Below, piece after piece: positions 1 to 7,679 of a stretch of DNA of 64,000 nt. The stretch comes from an uncultured Rhodospirillaceae bacterium (GTDB lineage: Bacteria; Pseudomonadota; Alphaproteobacteria; Rhodospirillales; Rhodospirillaceae). The notes beneath the pieces are model-generated. The model made no database searches, was not told the origin of the DNA, and saw only the letters and a list, made by a program, of their open reading frames with translations. The stretch's first letter is position 1. Each line of letters starts with the position of its first letter. The translations under genes and the position numbers were made by a program. The DNA lies in NCBI GenBank assembly GCA_943787205.1, contig CALSLN010000021.1, positions 17,314 to 81,313 of the forward strand, in the 5' to 3' direction.

Positions 1-1020
1 TGTCAAAGACGCTGCCGACTTGACCGCTCCAACCTCAAGAGCCTGTCGCGTCTCGTGCAAATGCTCGTACCGAGTATGGAGCGTCTCATCGTAAATCATG
101 TAGGCGATGTGCTCTGGTTGCTGCATCACTTTGACGCCTTGGCCTGACACGTCAGCCATCTCATCTGAGAATCGCTCGCCGTTCTTGTTGACGAGAACAC
201 CGCCATCAATGACGTAGTTGTAGTTGAATAACAGCTCTTGCGGATAAGCGAGCGCGCCGTACCCTTGGAACGAAGTCATATCGGCGACCGCGCCGCCTAA
301 ATCCATGCCCAAGCGTATACCGCTACCAACACTACCCTCCCACGTAAAAACGTGTGCGCCTTTCATGTCAGAAATAAACTCGGCGATCATCTCCGGATTA
401 TTTGCAAACCCACAGGTCGCAAGAATGAGAGCATTGCATCCGATGTCTTCATGAGACCCGTCCGGCCTCTCAATGCGCACACCAACGACACGGCCTTCCG
501 CATCGGCATAAGCGTCGGTGAGATGCGCGTCTGTCATAAGGTCAGCGCCTGAGCGTTCGACAGCCTGCAACAGTCGCCCCATGAGATCTGCGCCCGTGCG
601 ATCCGGTGGCGCATGCAAACGCTGTATCGAATGACCCAACCCCTTCCACGAGGTATCAACGGAGAATGGGATGCCGTGCATCTCGCCCAGCCAATCAATC
701 GTCGGAGCGGCCTCGCGAGTGACTGCCCGAACGAGGGCAGGATCCGTTTTGCCATCAACCTTGGTCATGACATCTTCGAAAAACTGTTCAGCAGAATCTT
801 CAATGCCCGCGTCCTTTTGGGCCTGCGTTCCCGCTGCGCACATGGTGCCTTGGGACATAGACGTTGTGCCACGTGGAATCGCATCCTTCTCTAGGATTAA
901 AGCATCCACCCCAGCATCGCGCGCCGCTAACGCTGCCGTCAGCCCGCACGCTCCGCCGCCCGCAATAAGGACGGGAACGGTGATTTCAAATGTCTCAGAG
1001 GGGGCAGGCAAAACCGGCAT
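1..1020 (-). CDS. FAD-dependent oxidoreductase of the fumarate reductase / ketosteroid dehydrogenase flavoprotein type, C-terminus outside window
   Basis: The reading frame is open from the ATG at 1020 to the window edge (340 codons), so the C-terminus is missing. A dinucleotide-binding glycine motif, GGGACG, lies at residues 21-26 after a beta strand and is followed by an acidic LEKD segment that fits FAD ribose binding. Later segments (LILATCGFANNP, then GSGIRLGMDLGGAVAD) match the FAD_binding_2 family, which includes fumarate reductases, ketosteroid dehydrogenases and urocanate reductases. GGAG lies about 10 nt upstream of the ATG and supports this start. No signal peptide is visible, so it is probably cytoplasmic. 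It diverges from a VOC protein gene at 1153. The substrate cannot be inferred, and the active-site region of the C-terminal half is not visible. Confidence 0.85.
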   Translation of the reverse strand, partial: MPVLPAPSETFEITVPVLIAGGGACGLTAALAARDAGVDALILEKDAIPRGTTSMSQGTMCAAGTQAQKDAGIEDSAEQFFEDVMTKVDGKTDPALVRAVTREAAPTIDWLGEMHGIPFSVDTSWKGLGHSIQRLHAPPDRTGADLMGRLLQAVERSGADLMTDAHLTDAYADAEGRVVGVRIERPDGSHEDIGCNALILATCGFANNPEMIAEFISDMKGAHVFTWEGSVGSGIRLGMDLGGAVADMTSFQGYGALAYPQELLFNYNYVIDGGVLVNKNGERFSDEMADVSGQGVKVMQQPEHIAYMIYDETLHTRYEHLHETRQALEVGAVKSAASLT

Positions 1021-1152
1021 GTGAATGCTCCAAAGGCAAGTAAGCTGAAGATCATAGAGCGACCTTTGTCGACGACAAGCGACTCTAGGACTTGGGCAAA
1101 CCCGAAACGCTCCGTAGAGTGTGATTAGAAACTCATACTGAAGGACACCTCC

Positions 1153-2058
1153 ATGGACAAGCATATCCAAGGTCTAGGCTGGATCGTACGGCGCTCAGAA
1201 GATCCCATGCCGCCCGGGGAATTCTACCGTGACGTTCTTGGGCTTCCTGAAATGCGGCGACGGGACACAGATCGCGCCCGCAACATTATGGTTTGGTCGG
1301 GCATGTACTCGGTCATTGAAACCATGTGGCAGGGTAAGCCTCACCCGCCGGTGACGACGGTTGAAGACGCGGAAGTCGTTCCCATTTTTAGAGTTCGGGG
1401 TTTCGACGCCGTGCAGGCTCGACTGGAAAACGCGAATACGCGGTCCATTCCGGCAAAAGCAGACGATAACGAAACAGCCTTCTACGCTGATCCAGACGGA
1501 TTCATTTTCGGTATTAGAGCACCAACTCCCGGATCAGACCTCGCCCCAGACATCGAAGCGGACAAAGTCTGGCGTGAGGGTGTCGTCACGATTCCCGGCA
1601 CGCCGGACATGCCTAATGATATTCAGGACGTTGGATGGCTTCGACTCCACGTCGCAGACCCTCAGGAGCTCGCCCTATTTTACTGCCGCGTCGTTGGCCT
1701 CGACCTTCTGGAAAACAACGGTGATGCTGGCCTGAGTCTACATCTCGGTGGCACGTCAACCTTGGAACTCAAGCCAGGGGGCACAACGCGACCAATTCCC
1801 AATGATCGCAAAGACGTGCCCGATGTATGGATTCTGCGGGGATACGGCTTCGAAGCTTTCGCTGAAAAGATGGCCGCCGCAGACGTACCCATCATCAACG
1901 CCCTAACCTTAGGGGCCGGATCGCTCAATTATTATGCCGATCCAGAAGGTCATGTATTTGGGTTCCAAGAACGCAAAGCCTACAACGCGGAAGACCCGCT
2001 CACCCATAGACCAGAAGACCGCGTTGCACGAACAGCCTGGGACACAGATAAGAACTAA
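1153..2058 (+). CDS. Two-domain VOC (glyoxalase/dioxygenase superfamily) protein
   Basis: The 301-residue protein holds two vicinal-oxygen-chelate modules, roughly residues 5-125 and 155-275. Each ends in the family signature: AFYADPDGFIFGI in the first and NYYADPEGHVFGF in the second. Members are metal-dependent lyases, dioxygenases, isomerases or resistance proteins. The tandem arrangement resembles extradiol dioxygenases and related proteins, but no substrate can be assigned. AAGGACACCTCC just before the ATG is a good ribosome binding site. The stop overlaps the 3' end of the convergent AbrB-family gene by 4 bp. A second double-VOC gene lies 1.2 kb downstream, and a flavoprotein gene diverges upstream, which hints at catabolism of a small organic compound (inference). 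Confidence 0.85.
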   Translation: MDKHIQGLGWIVRRSEDPMPPGEFYRDVLGLPEMRRRDTDRARNIMVWSGMYSVIETMWQGKPHPPVTTVEDAEVVPIFRVRGFDAVQARLENANTRSIPAKADDNETAFYADPDGFIFGIRAPTPGSDLAPDIEADKVWREGVVTIPGTPDMPNDIQDVGWLRLHVADPQELALFYCRVVGLDLLENNGDAGLSLHLGGTSTLELKPGGTTRPIPNDRKDVPDVWILRGYGFEAFAEKMAAADVPIINALTLGAGSLNYYADPEGHVFGFQERKAYNAEDPLTHRPEDRVARTAWDTDKN

Positions 2059-3155
2059 CGTGACGTTGCCCTTGATGCGATCCACTTTGCAGCGAAAGGT
2101 GCCGCGGTAATAAGGATCGCGATCCGCACAAGATGATGGACGGCAACAAACGCCGGATCGATATCGAACGCGATAGCGATGAGACACATCTCCGCAACGC
2201 CACCTGGCGTGAACGAAAGCAATGTTGTCAGAAACGCGGCTCCTGTGATGCTGCTGACTGCCCAGGCAAATATCGCTGACACACCTATAACAATAGCCGT
2301 AGCCGCAATGGCATGCCTGCTCACTCGGAAGAAGGTCTGAGCCGTGACAGTCGAAAACCGAGATCCAATTGCCGACCCAAGAATCCATAAGCAGACCCAA
2401 AGCGCCAAGTCAGGTGGGCGCCAGGAGACAGACCCCGTTAAATAGAGCGCCGCTGATGCAATCATCGCTCCCGTCATCGCGGAGGCCGGTAGATTGAAGG
2501 CTCGAGCCAAAGCAAACCCGAGAGCTGCGGCGACCAGAAGCAACCCCCCATCCAGCATATTGAATGGGCCACCGTCCGGCAGAAAGGACGCTGATGATGG
2601 ACCAGTCGACATGGCCAACGTGACGATCAGGGGCATCAAGAAAACGACAACCACCACTCTGAGGCCCTGCGTGAGAGCAATCATGCGCTCGTCCGCGCCA
2701 GAGTCACCGCCGATGATCACCATGGCCGTTAACGTTCCCGGTGCCCCAGAAAACATCGCGGTCGGGCCATCGAATTGCGCAAAGCGTCGGTAGTAATAAC
2801 TGGCGATGACCGTAATTAGAGGAATAAAAACGACCATTAAGATCAGGCTCAACGCCCACTCGCCCACACGATCTAAAAGGTCTGGCGAGAACGATCCGCC
2901 AAGAAAAACGCCGATCACACACAGTGTAATAACACGCACACCATGAGGCACGAGGACGGGCGCACCGCGAACAGACGCCACAATATTGACGACCATCGGA
3001 CCCAGCATCCAGGCTAGCGGAACACCGATCACCGAAAAGACAGCACCCCCGACAGCACCGACACCAAGTGACATCGCGATAGGCGCAAAACCTTTCCGCA
3101 TGAGTGGCGGTTCTTCAGGTTGAGGTTGGGGTGCGTGGGACTCTGACAAAACCAA
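2055..3155 (-). CDS. AbrB-family (ammonia monooxygenase-like) integral membrane protein
   Basis: The 366-residue, very hydrophobic protein has about ten predicted membrane segments and the internal duplication typical of Pfam AbrB (PF05145). Conserved family stretches include PLAWMLGPMVV near the N-terminus, FSGAPGTLTAMV in the middle and LLSFTPGGVAEMCLIA near the C-terminus. The family is often misnamed an AbrB transcriptional regulator; it is a putative transporter whose substrate is not established. The start is uncertain. TTG at 3155 has AAGG 5-6 nt upstream, but ATG at 3101 (MRKGFAPIAM) would begin directly at the hydrophobic region. It lies between two VOC genes, convergent with the first and divergent from the second. 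Confidence 0.8.
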   Translation of the reverse strand: MVLSESHAPQPQPEEPPLMRKGFAPIAMSLGVGAVGGAVFSVIGVPLAWMLGPMVVNIVASVRGAPVLVPHGVRVITLCVIGVFLGGSFSPDLLDRVGEWALSLILMVVFIPLITVIASYYYRRFAQFDGPTAMFSGAPGTLTAMVIIGGDSGADERMIALTQGLRVVVVVFLMPLIVTLAMSTGPSSASFLPDGGPFNMLDGGLLLVAAALGFALARAFNLPASAMTGAMIASAALYLTGSVSWRPPDLALWVCLWILGSAIGSRFSTVTAQTFFRVSRHAIAATAIVIGVSAIFAWAVSSITGAAFLTTLLSFTPGGVAEMCLIAIAFDIDPAFVAVHHLVRIAILITAAPFAAKWIASRATSR

Positions 3156-3296
3156 TGACCTTGGAGACGGGCCCCCACCCTATAGAGAGACTCGACAGGA
3201 AAAAAGATCGATCAACGCACCAACCCGAGTCACACTAGGGCCACAACGCGCCAATGTAGCCGCCCGACATCAGACACCACCGCTAGGACAGGCAAA

Positions 3297-4286
3297 ATGG
3301 ATACAAAATTGGACATCGGTGGCGGCTGGAAAGAAGCCGTAACTTTAGTATTCGATCTCGATCAGTGGTGCATGTTGGCAGATCACGTGTGTGGCTGGAC
3401 GCTGGGCCATCGCGGCGCCGTTGACCCCAGAATTCTTGAGATGTGGGGCCTCGACTCATCCATGACCGGAGAAGAAGCGGTATTTCACTGTGGGGACGAA
3501 GCGCAGGGGTTCGTGCGCTTCGTCCAGCTCGATGGAGTTTCAGATGTGGACCGCATTCGGGCCGGCACAACCGCGTGGGACACAGGCGGTATTTTTTCTC
3601 TGATGATACGCACCAAAAACCTGAGCGCTGTGTTTAAGGCCGCACTTGAGTGTGGTTGGACTGCTGTCGCCGACCCAATCTCATTTGAATACAACGGCCG
3701 CATTCTCGCCAACGTTATCTTACGGGGGCCGGATGGCATTTCTTTCGGTATGTATGAGCGGGTTGAACCGCCGCTAGACGGCTGGGACCACATCACCCAA
3801 ATGAGCCAGCCCTTCAACTGCATGCAGATTGTTCGCAGCCGTGACGCGACACGCGATTTTCACCGCGACGCACTTGGTTTTGTTGCATTTGTTGACAATG
3901 ACACGCGGAATGAAAAGCCCAAGGACAGCAACTTCGGAATTCCGCGCAATCTCACCACACACGTCGAAACAAAAGCGGCGATTATGCATCCACGCGGTGT
4001 TCTTAATGCCATGGAACGCGAGAACGGGCGCGTTGAACTGATAGAGTGGAATGGCTTGGATGGTAGAGACCTAGCTGATCGGGCCGCACCACCCAACCTC
4101 GGTCATGTAGGACTGAGATGGGCCGTCGCTGACGTCAACGCGGCTGCCAGCCGCATCACCAGCGCCGGGTATTCACTTGAATCATCCGTGCAACCGGCGC
4201 TTTTGCAGCCATACGGCGATGTAAAGATTTGCAGCGTACGGACCCCGGATGGGGTGTTGTACGAGTTGTTCCAACTGGGCCAGTGA
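3297..4286 (+). CDS. VOC-family (glyoxalase/dioxygenase superfamily) protein, two modules
   Basis: The 329-residue protein is recognised as VOC by the repeated closing motifs: LRGPDGISFGMYE near residue 150 and RTPDGVLYELFQ at the C-terminus. The second module begins with a fold typical of VOC pairs (MQIVRSRDATRDFHRDALGF). It is only distantly similar in sequence to the VOC gene at 1153. AGGACAGG about 5-12 nt before the ATG is a plausible ribosome binding site. The stop codon abuts, base to base, the stop codon of the convergent small gene that follows. The reaction is unknown; metal ligands cannot be assigned with confidence by eye. Confidence 0.8.
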   Translation: MDTKLDIGGGWKEAVTLVFDLDQWCMLADHVCGWTLGHRGAVDPRILEMWGLDSSMTGEEAVFHCGDEAQGFVRFVQLDGVSDVDRIRAGTTAWDTGGIFSLMIRTKNLSAVFKAALECGWTAVADPISFEYNGRILANVILRGPDGISFGMYERVEPPLDGWDHITQMSQPFNCMQIVRSRDATRDFHRDALGFVAFVDNDTRNEKPKDSNFGIPRNLTTHVETKAAIMHPRGVLNAMERENGRVELIEWNGLDGRDLADRAAPPNLGHVGLRWAVADVNAAASRITSAGYSLESSVQPALLQPYGDVKICSVRTPDGVLYELFQLGQ

Positions 4287-4604
4287 CTACTGCGCCCGGC
4301 TTAAACATTTTAGGGCAATGGACGTTATCTTCTTCTGAACACTAGATGGCATGGAATGAGACGATTCCGCTGAACTTTGGTAGGCCCTCATTTCTTTCGT
4401 ACTCAGTGTGGACTGCACCTCCTCGACCAAGCAGGAGCATAAAACATCCGCCTTCCCAGGTGCTGGAGCGCCAGAAGAGGACAAGAAACCCTGGCATATG
4501 GCCGATAAGGGGTCTTGTTGTGCTTGGGCGGACGGGTTGAGCGCGAAAACTACAGTGGCAACGAGCATGAAAAGAAGGGTATTCAGTCGAAAAATTGGCC
4601 GCAT
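4287..4604 (-). CDS. Small exported cysteine-containing protein of unknown function
   Basis: The predicted product has 105 residues. The ATG at 4604 is chosen because TGAGGAGG sits just upstream; an in-frame extension to 4643 has no such site. The N-terminus (MRPIFRLNTLLFMLVATVVF followed by SAQA) is a classical cleavable signal peptide. The mature part has four cysteines, including a CSC pair, so it may form disulfides in the periplasm. I do not recognise the family. It is transcribed toward the VOC gene and diverges from the DUF547 gene at 4713. Confidence 0.65.
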   Translation of the reverse strand: MRPIFRLNTLLFMLVATVVFALNPSAQAQQDPLSAICQGFLSSSGAPAPGKADVLCSCLVEEVQSTLSTKEMRAYQSSAESSHSMPSSVQKKITSIALKCLSRAQ

Positions 4605-4712
4605 CTGCGCCTCCTCAGGATAAGACCATAGATGAGCACCCACATGAGGCTTGGCGCAACTCCATTCAGATCATAAGCTTTATACGTAACGCCACAAAGA
4701 CCGGAGACTTCC

Positions 4713-5567
4713 ATGCCCCGCAATACCCTCGCACTGTTCATCGCCGCATTCGTGATGGCCTGGGCAACCGTCGCCGCAGCATTCACGGGGTCTCTCGAAT
4801 CCCGGATGGCGGCCAAACCGGATCTCATGATTGAATTTGAAGGATTCGACGAGGATTCGACTGAAGTCATCGGCCACAACCGCTGGCAGAGTTTCTTGGA
4901 TATCTATCTGGTATCCGACGATGAAGAACAAAACTTGTTCCGCTACGCAGCCGTATCGGATGAAGACGAGCAAACCTTAGGGGAATACATCGCAGGTCTG
5001 ACGGCACTGGGCATCTCACAATACAACCGCGACGAACAGAAGGCCTACTGGATCAACCTATACAACGCGCTGACCATACAACTCGTTCTGCAACATCATC
5101 CCATACGTACGATCCGCGACATCGACATATCACCCGGCATATTCGCCAGTGGCCCCTGGGGCAAAAAGCTCGTGACCGTCGAAGGGGTCGACCTAAGCCT
5201 AGACGATATTGAGCACCGCATTCTGCGACCTATTTGGCAAGACAATCGCATTCACTACGCCCTGAATTGCGCGTCGCTTGGGTGCCCCGATTTGTGGCCT
5301 AGTGCGTTCTACCCGAGCAACCTAGAAGAAAACCTAGAAGCGGCAGCGTTTAAATTCATCAATAGCCCTGGCGGAGTCCTCATTGAGGGTGGCCGTATGA
5401 CAATTTCGAAAATCTACGAATGGTATGACGAAGACTTCGGCGGCAGTGATGAAGGCGTACTAGAGCACCTTATTCAATACGGTCGTAAGTCGCTTGATCG
5501 CGAGATTAATCGCAGACTTGGTTCAATCAAGACGGACTACGACTGGAACCTCAACGAAGCGAGGTAG
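4713..5567 (+). CDS. DUF547 domain secreted protein
   Basis: The 284-residue protein starts with a signal peptide (MPRNTLALFIAAFVMAW then AAA), so it is exported. The body matches DUF547: the conserved EQKAYWINLYNALTIQ stretch near residue 110 and the ALNCASLGCPDLW motif near residue 187, with two cysteines. DUF547 proteins are widespread in bacteria but have no established biochemical function. GGAG lies 9 nt before the ATG. Its 3' end overlaps the convergent DUF3047 gene by 17 bp. Confidence 0.85.
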   Translation: MPRNTLALFIAAFVMAWATVAAAFTGSLESRMAAKPDLMIEFEGFDEDSTEVIGHNRWQSFLDIYLVSDDEEQNLFRYAAVSDEDEQTLGEYIAGLTALGISQYNRDEQKAYWINLYNALTIQLVLQHHPIRTIRDIDISPGIFASGPWGKKLVTVEGVDLSLDDIEHRILRPIWQDNRIHYALNCASLGCPDLWPSAFYPSNLEENLEAAAFKFINSPGGVLIEGGRMTISKIYEWYDEDFGGSDEGVLEHLIQYGRKSLDREINRRLGSIKTDYDWNLNEAR

Positions 5568-6288
5568 ACACGGCAGCTAACTTAAGACCTCGTATTCGAG
5601 CCTGTGAGAATGCCCCGGTATCGTCCGTATCGGCAGACACTGCGACAACCGTAATTTTAGGGGCCTCTTTCCCAAACGCTGACTGATAATCATCCGCTAC
5701 GTTGATTTCTTCATTCATCCACGTACCCGCGACGTCCGGTGGCCCTGACCTTCGAATAATAATAGCGCCATCACCTTCATCCATAAATGGATTCGGTATC
5801 ACAGTTCCGACCGATCGTTTACCGCCCCAGACATATGTGAGGGCGCGCCCGGAAACCGGAGCGCCAAATAAAGAGGCCATCCCGCGACCCAATTTCGTCA
5901 TCAGGCTTGGGTTTTCATCAGAGAAATAAACATGCACCGCAAGCGCTCGATCATCAGCACCGGGCATCGACAAATCCGTTCCAGGAAAATCTTTATTGAT
6001 TAACCACTGCCACGAAAGAATTCGCAGCGGCTCAGTGACATCTGGCACCGTCGCATACAAAAAAGAGACTGCACCGTCAGCTGAGACGGATAAGCTGCCG
6101 TCGGTCTCAACAACAAAACTCGCTGGTTGGTGCCCTCGAGGCGTGTGGAGACGCCAACCCGCTTTCTTGAGGTCTGGTGAAAACTTAAGGTCCAACGCCC
6201 CAGACGGCTGCGGTGCCATCAGCACAGCCAATACGCACAGCGCCAACATCGTGAAACGAGATGGTATAAGGTTGGTGGTCTCTATCAA
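5551..6288 (-). CDS. DUF3047 family exported protein
   Basis: The 245-residue protein has an N-terminal export signal (basic residue, then LALCVLAVLMA and a small-residue cleavage site near SGA) followed by a beta-rich domain that I recognise as DUF3047, for example LRILSWQWLINKDFPGTD, AVHVYFSD and YVWGGKRSVGT. Its function is unknown. The start is probably the TTG at 6288, because GAGG lies 8 nt upstream and this form keeps an Arg in the signal n-region. The alternative ATG at 6249 has no clear ribosome binding site. The gene diverges from the phosphatidyltransferase gene with only about 14 nt between starts, so regulatory elements must overlap coding sequence. Confidence 0.75.
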   Translation of the reverse strand: MIETTNLIPSRFTMLALCVLAVLMAPQPSGALDLKFSPDLKKAGWRLHTPRGHQPASFVVETDGSLSVSADGAVSFLYATVPDVTEPLRILSWQWLINKDFPGTDLSMPGADDRALAVHVYFSDENPSLMTKLGRGMASLFGAPVSGRALTYVWGGKRSVGTVIPNPFMDEGDGAIIIRRSGPPDVAGTWMNEEINVADDYQSAFGKEAPKITVVAVSADTDDTGAFSQARIRGLKLAAVSTSLR

Positions 6289-6302
6289 ACTGGGTGCCTC
6301 AT

Positions 6303-6932
6303 ATGCTTGATCCCTTCATGGTGCGTCTAATCGCACCACCAATCAACGGTATCGGCAGGTTTCTCGCGCAGCGCAATGTCACGGCTAATACTGTTACGGT
6401 CTTGGGGTTCCTTATTGGCCTCGGGGCAGTGCCGGCATTGGCGAGTGGACGCCCCGACCTGGCACTTGGCCTTATCCTACTAAACCGAATCGCCGACGGA
6501 CTAGATGGCGCAATTGCACGTGCCACCCAGAAGACTGACTTTGGCGCCTATCTGGATATTGTTCTCGATTTTATTTTCTATGCCGCTGTCGTATTCGGGT
6601 TCGCGCTCTACGATCCAAACTACGCGCTGGTCGCTGCAGCGCTCATTGCCAGTTTCATCGGAACAGGCGCTTCGTTCTTGGCTTTCGCCATTATTGCAGC
6701 CAAACGAGGGATAGACACGGAAGCCCGCGGCAAAAAATCATTCTTCTATTCAGGAGGGCTGGCAGAAGGAACGGAAACAATTGTGTTCTTCGCGCTGGTC
6801 TGTTTGCAACCAGATTACTTTGTTCCCGCGTCACTCATTTTCATGGCGCTATGTTGGATGACAGTCGCGATGAGAGTCAATCAAGCACGGATAGCATTCA
6901 CGGCACCCGACGACGTTACCATCAAGGATTGA
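6303..6932 (+). CDS. CDP-alcohol phosphatidyltransferase family membrane enzyme
   Basis: The full catalytic signature is present: DGLDGAIAR, then G, D and D at the right spacing (DFGAYLDIVLD), at residues 65-89 from this start. This family transfers a phosphatidyl group from CDP-diacylglycerol, or a related CDP-alcohol, to an alcohol at the inner membrane. The product of about 209 residues has five or six hydrophobic segments. The acceptor (glycerol phosphate, inositol phosphate, choline and so on) cannot be read from sequence. The ATG at 6303 is preferred; an in-frame GTG at 6294 would add three residues. It diverges from the DUF3047 gene. Confidence 0.85.
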   Translation: MLDPFMVRLIAPPINGIGRFLAQRNVTANTVTVLGFLIGLGAVPALASGRPDLALGLILLNRIADGLDGAIARATQKTDFGAYLDIVLDFIFYAAVVFGFALYDPNYALVAAALIASFIGTGASFLAFAIIAAKRGIDTEARGKKSFFYSGGLAEGTETIVFFALVCLQPDYFVPASLIFMALCWMTVAMRVNQARIAFTAPDDVTIKD

Positions 6933-6935
6933 TCG

Positions 6936-7394
6936 TTAAGCCGCTTGAGCTTCGGTTTGAATGAGAACCATGTAAAGGCCGTCTGTGTTAGCGGCGCCGC
7001 GCAGCTTGTCACAGTTCGCCGGGTCTCTCAGCAGACGCGACACTCTCGCCAAGGCCTTTAGGTGATCGGCACCTGCTTGTTCTGGTGCCAGCAAGAGGAA
7101 AATCAAATCAACAGGATGGTCATCGATCGCATCAAAATCAACAGGCTTTTCCAGCCGCGCAAAAACACCATGAAGACCTGTGAGGTCTGCTAGCTTACCG
7201 TGTGGAATTGCAATGCCATTTCCCACACCAGTTGTTCCGAGGCGCTCTCGCTCCAACAACGTGTCAAAAATTTTACGCTCACCGAGACCTGTTACACTCG
7301 CCGCAATCTTTGCGAGTTCTTGCAGGACTTGCTTCTTACTCGATGCCTTTAACATCACAACAGCATCGGGCTGTAACAAATCGCTGATTTCCAT
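6936..7394 (-). CDS. ptsN: Nitrogen-regulatory PTS EIIA protein PtsN
   Basis: The product of about 152 residues is an EIIA(Ntr) domain of the mannitol/fructose EIIA fold. The phosphoacceptor histidine lies in GIAIPHGKL (His65 from ATG 7394), and the family opening MEISDLLQPDAV is present. PtsN is the end acceptor of the nitrogen phosphotransferase chain and in relatives regulates potassium transport and other targets. A TTG at 7400 would add two residues, but the ATG matches the family start. It lies downstream of rpoN in the same direction, as in other proteobacteria. The hpf gene usually found between the two is absent. Confidence 0.93.
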   Translation of the reverse strand: MEISDLLQPDAVVMLKASSKKQVLQELAKIAASVTGLGERKIFDTLLERERLGTTGVGNGIAIPHGKLADLTGLHGVFARLEKPVDFDAIDDHPVDLIFLLLAPEQAGADHLKALARVSRLLRDPANCDKLRGAANTDGLYMVLIQTEAQAA

Positions 7395-7679
7395 ACCCAA
7401 GTCTTATCCCAATCAAACCTTCCGCGTGGCCGAGCACCGTCTCATCGCACGAGCCAATGCATTTCACGTCTCTGGTAGATGATTTGATCTGTGGGATATC
7501 TCCCGATTCAATTCTTATTAGGGGTGAACGAAGAACATTCATTTCGTTCGTTTTACACCGCAAACGACACCTGACTTTTAAGTCTTTTTAGGTCGCCTAA
7601 ACGGTGTATTTCACAGCCCATATGACTGAGGCGGCGAACCATATGCATGACCCTATCCCAAGTCAAGGAAGGCCGAACC
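7395..7679. other. Intergenic region between rpoN and ptsN with no hpf gene
   Basis: This 285-nt stretch is where many proteobacteria carry hpf/raiA (ribosome hibernation factor). Neither strand has an open frame resembling it; the only sizeable minus-strand frame (to about 7563) is Cys-rich, non-homologous and overlaps ptsN. The region is locally AT-rich around 7500-7600 and probably holds the ptsN promoter. No convincing terminator is visible after rpoN. Confidence 0.6.

Noticed and set aside
7336..7563. Cys-rich minus-strand frame as a possible replacement of hpf
   Set aside because: It overlaps ptsN out of frame, has no ribosome binding site and does not resemble Hpf.
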